In this document: positions 54,556 through 63,480 of the stretch, one piece after another | Numbering within the stretch: position 1 is the first letter of the stretch | Layout: each line of letters opens with the position of its first letter | NCBI GenBank assembly: GCA_963700895.1 | Contig: CAVOZI010000004.1 | Coordinates: 1 to 64,000, forward strand | Direction: 5' to 3' | DNA length: 64,000 nucleotides | Source: Anderseniella sp963700895 | Lineage (GTDB): Bacteria; Pseudomonadota; Alphaproteobacteria; Rhizobiales; Aestuariivirgaceae | Position numbers and translations under genes: made by a program | The notes under the pieces: generated by a model | What the model saw: the letters and a program-made list of their open reading frames with translations, nothing else | Databases searched by the model: none | What the model was told of the DNA's origin: nothing

Positions 54556-56637
54556 ATGGCAGCCCAGAGCGGAAACGAACACGCAGGCCCGCAAACCGGT
54601 TCGGAATTTTCCCCCGAGGCAAGCACCCTTATCAACTCCCTGACCCGCGCGCGCGATGCGTCGGACAGCGAGCGGCAACGCTTTGCGGCTTTGCAAACCG
54701 GGCATGTGGCATTCCACTGGAACCTGTCCAGCGACCTGTTGTCATGGAGCGAGGCAGCGGCAGCCGTTCTCGGGATTGAGCAGGACTGCCTGCCCTCGCG
54801 GGGAAAGGAACTGGATTCGCTGATCGAGCAGGACGACAGGGAGCGGCGGCATGCGATGTTGCTGGAGCCCACCCAAGTCGATGACGGCGACGGCATCGAG
54901 TACGATGTTACATACGAGTTGATGCCGGCCGATGGCGAGCCGCCGGTCGTTCTGGAGGAGCGGGGCCGCATCATCTGCAATCCGCAAGGTGATGTCCGCG
55001 ATGTCATCGGCATCGTGAGGCGGGCGGTTTCGTCAGGCAGGTCCGCTGCCGTCGAAATCATGACGGATCCCGATACCGCATTAGCTTCAAGGGCAGCCGT
55101 TCTGAAGGCGCTTGAAGAGGCGGTAAAGGCTTCTCAACATGGTTCGTGCGGGTTGGTTCTGGCCTCGATTTCCAACATTCGCGACATCAGCGAAACCTAT
55201 GGCTCCAGCATCGTGACTGATGTCATCAGGGCAACCGGCATGCGTCTGCGCTCGGTGATGCGCGGAGCTGACGTACTTGGCCGCACCGGAACGGCGCAAT
55301 TCGGCATAGTCCTGCGCGAGTGTTCAAGCGAGCAGATCGTGACGGCTGGCGACCGGTTCGTGGCGGCGATCCGCAACGAGGTCATCGAAACCCCGCAAGG
55401 TCCGGTCTGGGTCGAACTGACGGCGGGTGCGGTTACCTTGCCAGGGGTGACAGTTGAACCCCACGAAGCTTTCGGGCTGGCAGAAGAAGCTCTCGACCAG
55501 GCAACCGGCCGGGTAGGGCCTTCATTCTTTGTCTATGAGCCTAGTCAGGATCGAAAGAAGCAGCACAAGTCCAATCGCCAGAACGCGATGGACATCGTGG
55601 CTGCGCTGAACGAGGAACGCTTCACGCTGTGGCACCAGCCGATCGTGGATGCGGCCAATCAGCAACCCGCCATGTATGAAAGCCTGCTGCGGATGAAGGC
55701 GGCCAACGGCGAGATCATTTCTGCAGGCCACCTGGTGCCAATCGCCGAGAAACTCGGTTTCATGCAGATGATCGATGCGATCGTATGCCGGACAAGTCTC
55801 GATCTTCTTGCCTCCAGACCGGACACCAGGGTGAGCTTCAACCTGTCGGACTCAACGCTGCGCAACAGCTATGCGGTTGAGCGGCTGTTGAGCATCGTCG
55901 CCGAAGCCGGTCCGGTAGCGCACCAGGTATGCATCGAGGTCAGCCACGGGGCATTGCTTCGCCAGGCAACCGGCAGTCCGCAGAACAACGCACTCCGGCG
56001 TCTGCGCGAACTGGGCTGCCAGATAGCCATGAGCGGCTACCTGACCGAGGGCATGTCGATCTCATTGCTGGGCATGGTCGACCTGGTGAAACTGAGCGGC
56101 GACATGTGTGGCGGTATCGCCGACCGGCCCGGCGATGTGGGCCTGCTGCGGGCGGCGGTGGAATTTGCGCACAGGGCTGGCGCCAAGGTGGTGGCCGAGC
56201 GCGTTGAGAGCGACCGGGATGCGGCCGTACTTTCGGAAGCAGGCGTTGACTATCTGCAGGGTTATCTCTTCGGCAGGGCATCGCCCGATCACTTCAACCT
56301 GACGCTCGCGCGGCTGGACCTGGAGCAGCATGATCACGCTGCAGAACCGGTGAAAGCCAGCCCGGACCGTGCAGCCGGGTTACCCTCTGAACCTGTCGAG
56401 ACATGCCTGGCGCCGGAAGTCGAACAAGCCTTGCAGGTTGACCTGACAATGGTGCGGGACGAGCCTGCTGCCTTGCAGCCAGAGCCAGCCCCGCAGGCCG
56501 AACTGGCCGAGATCGACGCCGTGTTTGCAGGTATTGAAGGCCTGCCAGAGCCGGTGGCGGACCCCGCCATCCTGTCCGATCCCCAACTTGACCTGCTGAA
56601 GCAGGCGCTGGGCAAGCTTGACTCAATCCGGCATTGA
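54556..56637 (+). CDS. PAS-GGDEF-EAL protein with degenerate catalytic motifs
   Basis: 693 residues from ATG 54556 (a GTG at 54547 is an alternative). Order: PAS-like sensor (about 45-155), GGDEF domain (about 180-335), EAL domain (about 350-590), and a Pro/Glu/Ala-rich tail. The GGDEF loop reads GTAQF (245-249), so cyclase activity is not expected. In the EAL domain Glu375 (ESL) remains, but the second acidic motif is IEVSHG with His464, the DD pair is replaced by MSGY (492), and LKID is VKLS with Ser514. Phosphodiesterase activity is therefore unlikely; a c-di-GMP or other ligand receptor is the best guess. It converges on phaR. Confidence 0.85.
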   Translation: MAAQSGNEHAGPQTGSEFSPEASTLINSLTRARDASDSERQRFAALQTGHVAFHWNLSSDLLSWSEAAAAVLGIEQDCLPSRGKELDSLIEQDDRERRHAMLLEPTQVDDGDGIEYDVTYELMPADGEPPVVLEERGRIICNPQGDVRDVIGIVRRAVSSGRSAAVEIMTDPDTALASRAAVLKALEEAVKASQHGSCGLVLASISNIRDISETYGSSIVTDVIRATGMRLRSVMRGADVLGRTGTAQFGIVLRECSSEQIVTAGDRFVAAIRNEVIETPQGPVWVELTAGAVTLPGVTVEPHEAFGLAEEALDQATGRVGPSFFVYEPSQDRKKQHKSNRQNAMDIVAALNEERFTLWHQPIVDAANQQPAMYESLLRMKAANGEIISAGHLVPIAEKLGFMQMIDAIVCRTSLDLLASRPDTRVSFNLSDSTLRNSYAVERLLSIVAEAGPVAHQVCIEVSHGALLRQATGSPQNNALRRLRELGCQIAMSGYLTEGMSISLLGMVDLVKLSGDMCGGIADRPGDVGLLRAAVEFAHRAGAKVVAERVESDRDAAVLSEAGVDYLQGYLFGRASPDHFNLTLARLDLEQHDHAAEPVKASPDRAAGLPSEPVETCLAPEVEQALQVDLTMVRDEPAALQPEPAPQAELAEIDAVFAGIEGLPEPVADPAILSDPQLDLLKQALGKLDSIRH

Positions 56638-56650
56638 GCCGCGTTGCCGG

Positions 56651-57277
56651 TCAGGACTTTCCGGCAAGTTTCTCGATCTGTGACTGCATTGACCTGATCT
56701 GGGCGCGCAGATCCTCAAGGTCCGCGTCGCCATTTGCCGCGCTTTTGTCCGGCTTGGCAGGCTGAGCGGTCTGAGCCTCCGGTTTGCCCGGACCTGACGG
56801 TGGCGGCATCTGGCCGGCGAGAAACGGGTTGAACATGCGCATGGCGTCCTGGAACATCGTCATGTTCTTGCGCGCCTGGTCTTCCATCGTCTTGAGCATC
56901 TCGTTGCCCGCCGGACCCATCATCTGCTCGCGCAGGCGCTCATGCTCGCGCGTGAGATTCTCCATCGAGAACTGCAGGTAGCTGGGCACGAAGGCCTGCA
57001 TGCTGTCGCCATAGAACCGGATCAGTTGGCGCAGGAAATCCACGGGTAACAGGTTCTGGCCCTTGGCCTCTTCCTCGAAGATTATCTGCGTCAGGACCTG
57101 GCGGGTGATGTTCTCGCCGTTCTTGGCGTCCTGCACGATGAAGTCCACGCCGTCCTTAACCATCAGTGACAGGTCATCCAGCGTCACGTAGGACGAACTC
57201 GACGTGTTGTAGAGGCGGCGGTTGGCGTACTTCTTGATGACGACTGCGTCATCGCCGCTGGAGGTCTTGTCTGTCAC
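56651..57277 (-). CDS. phaR: PHB synthesis repressor PhaR
   Basis: 208 residues from a GTG preceded by AGGTGAG. N-terminal PHB_acc_N region (IKKYANRRLYNTSSSSYVTLDDL), which binds DNA and senses PHB, followed by the accumulation-regulatory domain (ITRQVLTQIIFEEE, PVDFLRQLIRFYG), a Pro-rich linker and a C-terminal helix. PhaR represses phasin and PHB genes until it is titrated by nascent PHB. It is divergent from phaA; TGC-N3-GCA sites flank both starts. Confidence 0.95.
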   Translation of the reverse strand: MTDKTSSGDDAVVIKKYANRRLYNTSSSSYVTLDDLSLMVKDGVDFIVQDAKNGENITRQVLTQIIFEEEAKGQNLLPVDFLRQLIRFYGDSMQAFVPSYLQFSMENLTREHERLREQMMGPAGNEMLKTMEDQARKNMTMFQDAMRMFNPFLAGQMPPPSGPGKPEAQTAQPAKPDKSAANGDADLEDLRAQIRSMQSQIEKLAGKS

Positions 57278-57309
57278 GTTTGCTCACCTTTCCCGCAGAT
57301 GCGAGACAA

Positions 57310-57324
57310 TCATGCAATGCAGCA
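57310..57324. promoter_or_regulatory. Operator-like TGC-N3-GCA site upstream of phaR
   Basis: TCATGC-AAT-GCAGCA lies 32 bases before the phaR start, in the divergent phaR-phaA spacer. The core TGC-AAT-GCA is identical to that upstream of ccr. Autoregulation by PhaR is typical of the family. Confidence 0.55.
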
Positions 57325-57448
57325 TACACACCAGTTGAAGGTTGTGTCGAGCAACCATTGGTCTCATCATCGTCCCCGACAAACTTAGCGATCAGTCTCG
57401 CACTGTGGCCATGGGCAAGCTGGGAGGGCGCCCGCATCGCACGACTAA

Positions 57449-57463
57449 TTGTGCAGTGCACCA
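57449..57463. promoter_or_regulatory. Operator-like TGC-N3-GCA site upstream of phaA
   Basis: TTGTGC-AGT-GCACCA lies 58 bases before the phaA ATG and includes the palindrome GTGC-AGT-GCAC. The core TGC-AGT-GCA equals that upstream of ecm. Confidence 0.55.
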
Positions 57464-57521
57464 AGGCGATGGACTGTGCTACACCGTCTCCATTCAAACA
57501 ATTCGCCGAGGAGGTTTCATC

Positions 57522-58709
57522 ATGACCAGTTCCGCCAATGCCGTCGTAATCGTGTCCGCCGTCCGCACGCCCGTAGGCTCCTTCAACGGCGCGCTCAGCT
57601 CGTTGCCTGCCTCTGAACTGGGCAGAGTTGCGTTGCAGGCTGCGATGCAGCGGGCAGGCCTTGAAGGCAAGGATATCGACGAGGTCATCCTCGGCCAGAT
57701 TCTGACCACAGGCGCTGGCCAGAACCCGGCCCGGCAAGCTGCAATCAATGCCGGCATCCCGGTCGAGAGCCCGGCCTGGGGCATGAATCAGCTGTGCGGT
57801 TCCGGCTTGCGCGCCGTTGCGCTGGGAATGCAGCAGATCGTCAATGGCGATGCCAATATCGTGGCTGCCGGTGGACAGGAATCTATGAGCCAGGCGCCGC
57901 ACTGCGCCCACATGCGCGAAGGCGTGAAAATGGGCGACTACAAGATGATCGATACGATGATCAAGGACGGCCTGTGGGATGCCTTCAATGGCTACCACAT
58001 GGGCAACACGGCCGAGAACGTCGCCAAGCAGTGGCAGATCACCCGCGAACAGCAGGACACCTTCGCCGTTGCCTCGCAGAACAAGGCGGAGGCCGCCCAG
58101 AAGGCCGGCAAGTTCAAGGACGAGATCGCGCCGGTTACGGTTAAAACCCGCAAGGGCGACATCGTCGTCGACCAGGACGAGTACATCAAACACGGCGTGA
58201 CGATGGAGTCCGTTGGCAAGCTGCGTCCGGCTTTCGACAAGGAAGGTTCGGTGACGGCGGGCAATGCATCGGGCATCAACGACGGCGCCGCCGTTGTGAT
58301 CCTGATGAGCGAGGCAGAGGCCAAGAAGCGCGGCCTCAAGCCGCTGGCACGTATCGTGTCGTGGGCCAATGCAGGCGTCGATCCTGCGATCATGGGCACA
58401 GGCCCGATCCCGGCCTCACGCGCGGCACTCAAGAAAGCCGGCTGGAAGGTTGAGGATCTCGATCTCGTGGAAGCCAACGAGGCGTTCGCTGCCCAGGCCT
58501 GCGCGGTCAATTCCGACATGGGCTGGAACCCCGACATCGTCAACGTCAATGGCGGCGCCATCGCCATCGGTCACCCGATCGGCGCGTCGGGCTGCCGGGT
58601 GTTCGTGACGCTGCTGCACGAAATGCAGAAGCGGGACGCCAAGAAGGGCCTGGCAACCCTGTGCATCGGCGGCGGCATGGGCGTTGCCATGTGCGTTGAG
58701 CGCGACTGA
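57522..58709 (+). CDS. phaA: Acetyl-CoA acetyltransferase (beta-ketothiolase)
   Basis: 395 residues from ATG 57522, preceded by GAGGAGG. Condenses two acetyl-CoA into acetoacetyl-CoA, the entry to both PHB synthesis and the ethylmalonyl-CoA pathway. The nucleophile Cys92 is in NQLCGSGLRAV, His351 in NGGAIAIGHPIGASG and Cys381 in CIGGGMGVAM. A normal biosynthetic thiolase. phaB follows after 32 bases. Confidence 0.97.
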   Translation: MTSSANAVVIVSAVRTPVGSFNGALSSLPASELGRVALQAAMQRAGLEGKDIDEVILGQILTTGAGQNPARQAAINAGIPVESPAWGMNQLCGSGLRAVALGMQQIVNGDANIVAAGGQESMSQAPHCAHMREGVKMGDYKMIDTMIKDGLWDAFNGYHMGNTAENVAKQWQITREQQDTFAVASQNKAEAAQKAGKFKDEIAPVTVKTRKGDIVVDQDEYIKHGVTMESVGKLRPAFDKEGSVTAGNASGINDGAAVVILMSEAEAKKRGLKPLARIVSWANAGVDPAIMGTGPIPASRAALKKAGWKVEDLDLVEANEAFAAQACAVNSDMGWNPDIVNVNGGAIAIGHPIGASGCRVFVTLLHEMQKRDAKKGLATLCIGGGMGVAMCVERD

Positions 58710-58741
58710 GCCACTACGAGTAACTGGGAGGACACATCACC

Positions 58742-59467
58742 ATGTCACGCATTGCAATCGTTACCGGCGGCACCAGAGGGATCGGCGCCGCCATCGCCAC
58801 CGCACTGAAAAACGCAGGCTACAAGGTCATCGCCAGCTATGCCGGCAATGACGAGGCAGCCACGAAGTTCAAGGCCGACACCGGCATCGAGGTGATGAAG
58901 TGGGACGTGGGCAGCTATGATGCCTGCGAAGCTGCCATCAGGAAAATCGAGAACGATTTCGGCCCGGTGGACATCCTGATCAACAATGCCGGCATCACCC
59001 GTGATGCGATGTTCCACAAGATGACGCCTGAACAGTGGAACGCGGTGATCAACACCAACCTGAACTCGTTGTTCAACATGACCCGGCCGGTGTGGGAAGG
59101 CATGCGGGATCGCGGCTTCGGGCGCATCGTCTGCATTTCCTCGATCAATGGCCAGAAGGGCCAGATGGGCCAGGCCAACTACTCTGCCGCCAAGGCCGGC
59201 GACATCGGTTTCGTCAAGGCGCTTGCCCAGGAAGGCGCGAAGAAGGGCATCACGGTCAATGCCATCTGCCCCGGCTATATCGGCACCGAGATGGTCCGCG
59301 CCATTGCGCCGGAAGTGCTGGACAAGGCGATCCTGCCGCACATCCCGGTTGGCCGTCTCGGCGAACCTGAAGAAATCGCCAAGTGCGTGCTGTTCCTGGT
59401 TGGCGACGACTCCGGCTTCATCACCGGCTCGACCATTTCCGCCAATGGTGGCCAGTACATGATCTGA
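58742..59467 (+). CDS. phaB: Acetoacetyl-CoA reductase
   Basis: 241 residues. NADPH-dependent SDR that makes (R)-3-hydroxybutyryl-CoA. TGGTRGIGAAIA binds the nucleotide; NNAGITRD, catalytic Ser134, Tyr147 and Lys151 (SINGQKGQMGQANYSAAKAG region) and PGYIGTEM follow. Second gene of phaAB, ending at a terminator. The PHB synthase phaC is not in the window. Confidence 0.96.
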   Translation: MSRIAIVTGGTRGIGAAIATALKNAGYKVIASYAGNDEAATKFKADTGIEVMKWDVGSYDACEAAIRKIENDFGPVDILINNAGITRDAMFHKMTPEQWNAVINTNLNSLFNMTRPVWEGMRDRGFGRIVCISSINGQKGQMGQANYSAAKAGDIGFVKALAQEGAKKGITVNAICPGYIGTEMVRAIAPEVLDKAILPHIPVGRLGEPEEIAKCVLFLVGDDSGFITGSTISANGGQYMI

Positions 59468-59501
59468 CGGTTCACGCCGTACCAGTTTGTCGATGTCTTC
59501 A

Positions 59502-59533
59502 GGGCAAGCGGATTTCCGGTCCGCTTGCCCTTT
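59502..59533 (+). terminator. Rho-independent terminator of phaAB
   Basis: GGGCAAGCGGA pairs perfectly with TCCGCTTGCCC over a seven-base loop, followed by a short TTTC tract. It begins 34 bases after the phaB stop. Confidence 0.85.
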
Positions 59534-59596
59534 CATTTGCGGCGTTGTGCAACTACATAGTCCTCGAAACGGAATTTCCGTGAAGGTGCAGGGGCA

Positions 59597-60544
59597 GTGA
59601 TCATTACCGTTCTGAGTTTGCTGGCGGGCTTCGTGCTCCTGCTGGGCGGCGGCGAGTATCTTGTGCGCGGGGCGGGTGCGCTGGCCCTGAGGTTTGGCCT
59701 TTCGCACCTGGTGGTCGGCATCATCATCGTCGGCTTCGGCACCTCGGTGCCTGAACTGGTCGCCTCGATCCAGGCGGCTTTGGCTGGCGCGCCGGGTATC
59801 GCAATGGGCAACGTGGTCGGCTCCAACATTGCCAACATCCTGCTGATTCTTGGCGTCGGGGCGGTGATCTATCCGGTGTTCGTGTCGGGTGCTGCGATCT
59901 ACCGCGACGGCGTCGTCATGGTGGCAGTGGCCGCGCTTTTGCTGATCGCAGTATGGGGCGGGCAGTTGTCCACGCTCGCAGGGCTGTTCTTCGTGCTGCT
60001 GCTGGCGGCTTACCTCGTCTACCTCATCTACAGCGACCGCAAGGCCAACGGCGAGGCTGCCGGGGACGAAGATGACGACGAACTGCCCAAACCGTCCAAG
60101 ACGGTGTGGCTGGATATCGCCATGGTTGTTGGCGGCATTCTCGCGGTGGTGGCGGGTGGCAAACTGCTCGTCGACGGCGCCATCGTCACGGCGCAGGCGT
60201 TCAATGTCAGCGACGAGGTGATCGGGCTTACGCTGGTGGCAATCGGCACGTCGCTGCCCGAACTTGCAACCTCGATCATGGCGGCGCTGCGCAAGCACTC
60301 CGACATTGCGCTGGGCAACGTGCTGGGCTCCAACATCTACAACATTCTCGGCATCGGCGGCATCACCGCGCTGATCCAGCCAATTCCGGTGTCGAACCAC
60401 ATGGTGAGCATCGACATTCCCGTGATGATTGTGGTGTCGTTGGCGCTCTTCCTGCTGGCGGTGCTGACGAGGCGGTTCGGCAAACGCGTCGGGTATGCCT
60501 TCCTTGCCGGCTATGCCGTGTATGTTTACGTGCTGATCGTGTGA
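59597..60544 (+). CDS. Calcium/sodium antiporter (CaCA family, YrbG-like)
   Basis: 315 residues from a GTG. Two inverted repeats each hold the ion-binding alpha motif: GFGTSVPELVASI with GNVVGSNIANI in the first half and AIGTSLPELATSI with GNVLGSNIYNI in the second. Ten helices, with an acidic cytoplasmic loop EAAGDEDDDELPK (about 150-165) between halves. Exchanges Ca2+ for Na+ or H+; the ion is not certain. Single gene. Confidence 0.92.
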   Translation: MIITVLSLLAGFVLLLGGGEYLVRGAGALALRFGLSHLVVGIIIVGFGTSVPELVASIQAALAGAPGIAMGNVVGSNIANILLILGVGAVIYPVFVSGAAIYRDGVVMVAVAALLLIAVWGGQLSTLAGLFFVLLLAAYLVYLIYSDRKANGEAAGDEDDDELPKPSKTVWLDIAMVVGGILAVVAGGKLLVDGAIVTAQAFNVSDEVIGLTLVAIGTSLPELATSIMAALRKHSDIALGNVLGSNIYNILGIGGITALIQPIPVSNHMVSIDIPVMIVVSLALFLLAVLTRRFGKRVGYAFLAGYAVYVYVLIV

Positions 60545-60548
60545 TCCC

Positions 60549-60977
60549 TCAGGCGCCCGGCGGCTGCCATCCAGATGGCGCCATCTCGAATCCGTCGAAC
60601 TCGAATCCGGGCGACACGGTGCAGCCTGTGAGCGTCCATTCCCCGAGGCTGCGCGCGCTTTGCCAGCAGTTCGCCGGCACGATGATTTGCGGGCGCTGAC
60701 CGGCGCCCGGATCATTTCCCAGCAACAGCCGTTCGACGGTCTTGCCCCCGGCTGACAGGCTGAGCTCCAGGGGCCCGCCCGCGTACCAGTGCCAGATCTC
60801 GGCAGCATCGACGCGGTGCCAGTGGCTGACTTCGCCTTCGCGCAGCAGATAATAGATCGCCGTGCCGGCCGGCCTTTCGCCCGCGGATGCAGGGGCACGC
60901 CAGGTCTCGCGGTAATGCCCGCCTTCCGGGTGCGGCTGGAGGCCGAGCTGGCGGATGATGTCGCTGGCCGTCGGCAC
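60549..60977 (-). CDS. Cupin superfamily (DUF985) protein
   Basis: 142 residues from a GTG two bases after the gloB stop, so it is coupled to gloB. LGLQPHPEGGHYRETWR, TAIYYLLREGEVSHWHRVDAAEIWHWYAG and VSPGFEFDGFE match the Cupin_5/DUF985 family. His residues suggest a metal site. The function is unknown. Confidence 0.9.
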   Translation of the reverse strand: MPTASDIIRQLGLQPHPEGGHYRETWRAPASAGERPAGTAIYYLLREGEVSHWHRVDAAEIWHWYAGGPLELSLSAGGKTVERLLLGNDPGAGQRPQIIVPANCWQSARSLGEWTLTGCTVSPGFEFDGFEMAPSGWQPPGA

Positions 60978-60979
60978 GA

Positions 60980-61708
60980 TCAGAAATTGTCCTTGGCCTT
61001 GCGCACCTCGGCAAAGTGTTGTCCCGAACCCGCGCGCAGGAACGGGTTGGTTTCAAGCTCCTGTGCGATGGTGGTTGGAACGGTCGGCTTGGCGGCGGCG
61101 CGCAGCGCCTCGATGTCTTTCATGCGCGCCTTGAGCGCCGCATTGTCCGGCTCGATGGTCAGGGCGAACTTGCCGTTCGAGAGGGTGTATTCATGACCGC
61201 AATAGACCACGGTTTCCGGAGGCAGGGCGGCCAGTTTCTGCATGGACGACCACATCTGTTCCATGGTGCCCTCGAACACCCGGCCGCAACCCAGCGTGAA
61301 CAGGGTGTCGCCTGCAAACGCCACGCCGTCGCCGGGGAAATGCCAGGTGATGTGGCCAAGCGTGTGGCCCGGCGTGGGAATGATGCGGGCCTCGTGGCCG
61401 GCGAAGTCATAGGTGCCGTCGGGCGTCACCGTGCCAGTCAGGCCGGGAAGTCCGTGCGGCTCGTCTGCATTGCCGATGACCTGGCAGTTCCACTTGCGCT
61501 TCAGTTCCCCGACACCGCCCACATGATCGTGGTGATGGTGGGTGATCAGGATATGGGTGAGCTTCCAGCCGGTGTCAGCCAGGGCCTTTTCGACGGCGGC
61601 AGCATCGGGGGCGTCGATCGAGGCGGTCGCGCCGCTATCCGGGCAGTGGACCAGCACGCCGTAATTGTCGGAAAGGCAGGGGAAGAGATGGAACTGAAGA
61701 TTGCTCAC
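60980..61708 (-). CDS. gloB: Hydroxyacylglutathione hydrolase (glyoxalase II)
   Basis: 242 residues from a GTG preceded by GAGG. Hydrolyses S-lactoylglutathione to lactate and glutathione. The binuclear metal motif H57-x-H59-x-D61-H62 in THHHHDHVGG, PTPGHTLGHITWH, GDTLFTLGCGRVFEGT and YCGHEYTLSN are intact. Divergent from the methyltransferase gene 96 bases away, a pairing seen often in alphaproteobacteria. Confidence 0.95.
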   Translation of the reverse strand: MSNLQFHLFPCLSDNYGVLVHCPDSGATASIDAPDAAAVEKALADTGWKLTHILITHHHHDHVGGVGELKRKWNCQVIGNADEPHGLPGLTGTVTPDGTYDFAGHEARIIPTPGHTLGHITWHFPGDGVAFAGDTLFTLGCGRVFEGTMEQMWSSMQKLAALPPETVVYCGHEYTLSNGKFALTIEPDNAALKARMKDIEALRAAAKPTVPTTIAQELETNPFLRAGSGQHFAEVRKAKDNF

Positions 61709-61804
61709 TGTTTACCTCGTATTTGTCTGCGTGGGGGCTTATTGTCCGGAAATGCACGCCGGCATTGCCGCCGGGGTGCGGAATGGACCAGGATTTCGCC
61801 CGTC

Positions 61805-62551
61805 ATGGATGTCGTCGATCTCAGGGAGTTCTACGCCAGCAAGCTCGGCCAGGCAACGCGCCGGATCATCGTCCACCGGCTGCGGGCACGGCTGAAGGGT
61901 CTGCGGGGTGCGCAGGTGGCCGGCGTGGGCTATGCGACGCCGTATCTCGAGATGATCGGCGAAGAGGCGGCGAGGACCATCGCCATGATGCCGGCGCGGC
62001 AGGGTGTTGTTCACTGGCCGCCACAGGGAGGAATCCGCTCTGTGCTGGTTGACGAGGCGTGCCTGCCTCTGGCGGACTCGAGCATCGATTTCGCACTGGT
62101 GGTGCATGGCCTTGAACTGACTGACCAGTTGCCCGACATGCTGCGCGAGCTATGGCGGGTGCTGGCGCCACAGGGGCGGGCAATGTTCATCGTGCCCAAC
62201 CGGCGCGGGCTGTGGGCGCGGTTCGATACGACACCGTTCGGGCATGGCCGCCCCTTCTCGCGCGGGCAGCTGACGACGCTGCTGCGTAATGCGCAATTCT
62301 CTCCGTCAGGCTGGCAGTCGCTGCTGTTCGTGCCGCCATCGCAGCGTGGCTTCATGGTGCGCAGCGCCACCTTGTGGGAACGGGCGGGATCATGGATCGG
62401 TCCGGGGTTTTCCGGCCTGATCATGGTGGAAGCGGTCAAGCAGGTCTATGCGGTGCGTGGCAGCAAGGAAAAGGCCCGGCGGCTGGTGCCGGCCCTGCGC
62501 CCCAACATCCTGCCGCAGCCGGCGCGGACGGGTTTCGATCTGTCCGCATGA
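61805..62551 (+). CDS. Class I SAM-dependent methyltransferase-like protein (gloB-linked)
   Basis: 248 residues from ATG 61805. MDVVDLREFYASKLGQATRR opens the protein. VAGVGYATPYLEMIGE is at the usual SAM site but lacks the canonical GxGxG, and LELTDQLPDMLRELWRVLAPQGRAMFIVPNRRGLWARF resembles motif III and post-III. The SAM site is therefore atypical. Acceptor unknown. The amphipathic C terminus (about 205-235) may contact membranes. Confidence 0.8.
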   Translation: MDVVDLREFYASKLGQATRRIIVHRLRARLKGLRGAQVAGVGYATPYLEMIGEEAARTIAMMPARQGVVHWPPQGGIRSVLVDEACLPLADSSIDFALVVHGLELTDQLPDMLRELWRVLAPQGRAMFIVPNRRGLWARFDTTPFGHGRPFSRGQLTTLLRNAQFSPSGWQSLLFVPPSQRGFMVRSATLWERAGSWIGPGFSGLIMVEAVKQVYAVRGSKEKARRLVPALRPNILPQPARTGFDLSA

Positions 62552-62679
62552 GGCTTCCTGCCGGATGGTATTGAGGCTTCCTGTTTGCCTTTGATTTTTC
62601 CGGGCGGCGACTCTAGAACCAGCGGACGGTGTTTACGCGGCGCAGGGTCGCGGCCAGGGTGAACGGGCTTTTGCCGAAC

Positions 62680-63480
62680 ATGGACAAACAGGCCGGGCAG
62701 GCGTCTGAGCTTGACAGCATCAGGCAGGAGATCGACGGGATCGACGACGAGATCGTCGACCTGTTGTGCAGGCGGTTTGCGGCAAGCGGACGGGTGCGCG
62801 AGATCAAGGCGGCGGCGCCCAAGAGCGCCATTCCCTACCGGCCCGGCCGTGAGGCCATCATCCTGCGGCGTCTGGGAGAGCGGACCGCCGGGCGGCTGCC
62901 GGCGGGCGTGATCGACCGGGTCTGGCGAACCGTCATTTCGGCCTCGACCCGTCTGCAGGCGGATGTGCGCCTGGTGACCACGGCGGAGGTTCTCAACGAT
63001 GCCCGCCACCGGGCGGCGGTGGATCTGTACGCCTCGATGATGCCGGTCGAGAAGGCGCGCTCGCTGAAGGCCTGCATCGAGATGCTCAGCGCGGACGAAC
63101 CAGTAATGGCTGTGCTGCCGATGAAGTCGGACTGGTACGCCCAGATTGCGGGCATGAGTGAACTGACGCGCCCCAGGGCCGTTGCCGTAGTGCCGTCGGA
63201 TACGGGCAAGCCGTCGCGGGCGCTGGTGGTGCTTGGTTATGCGATCAGCGAACCGACGGGCGAGGATGAGACGCTGGTGGTGACGGCGGGCAAGCTGCCA
63301 AGGGATTTCGTGCCGAAGCCGGTGTGGACGATGAAGATCAATGATGACCTGCACCTGACGGCGGTGCCGGGATATCTCAATATCAGCGAACAGCCGCTGG
63401 TGGGGCTCAAGGGCAATGCGGGTCTTGCGTTGAAGGTCGCCGGGCGGTATCCGGCCGCGATGGAGATGAGCGAAGAATGA
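62680..63480 (+). CDS. Chorismate mutase-domain protein with C-terminal extension
   Basis: 266 residues from ATG 62680. Residues 8-90 are an AroQ-type chorismate mutase: LDSIRQEIDGIDDEIVDLLCRRFAAS with Arg and later Lys, Arg and Glu positions of the active site present. Residues about 90-266 have no family I can name; they resemble a prephenate dehydratase-like or ligand-binding region only in size. ATGA overlap with hisC. A chorismate mutase beside an aromatic/histidinol aminotransferase suggests a tyrosine or phenylalanine role. Confidence 0.82.
   Translation: MDKQAGQASELDSIRQEIDGIDDEIVDLLCRRFAASGRVREIKAAAPKSAIPYRPGREAIILRRLGERTAGRLPAGVIDRVWRTVISASTRLQADVRLVTTAEVLNDARHRAAVDLYASMMPVEKARSLKACIEMLSADEPVMAVLPMKSDWYAQIAGMSELTRPRAVAVVPSDTGKPSRALVVLGYAISEPTGEDETLVVTAGKLPRDFVPKPVWTMKINDDLHLTAVPGYLNISEQPLVGLKGNAGLALKVAGRYPAAMEMSEE

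Noticed and set aside
58745..60898. A 717-codon minus-strand open frame opposite phaB and the Ca2+/Na+ antiporter
   Set aside because: It crosses a terminator and two well-supported genes and has the His/Gln/Arg bias of antisense GC-rich DNA.
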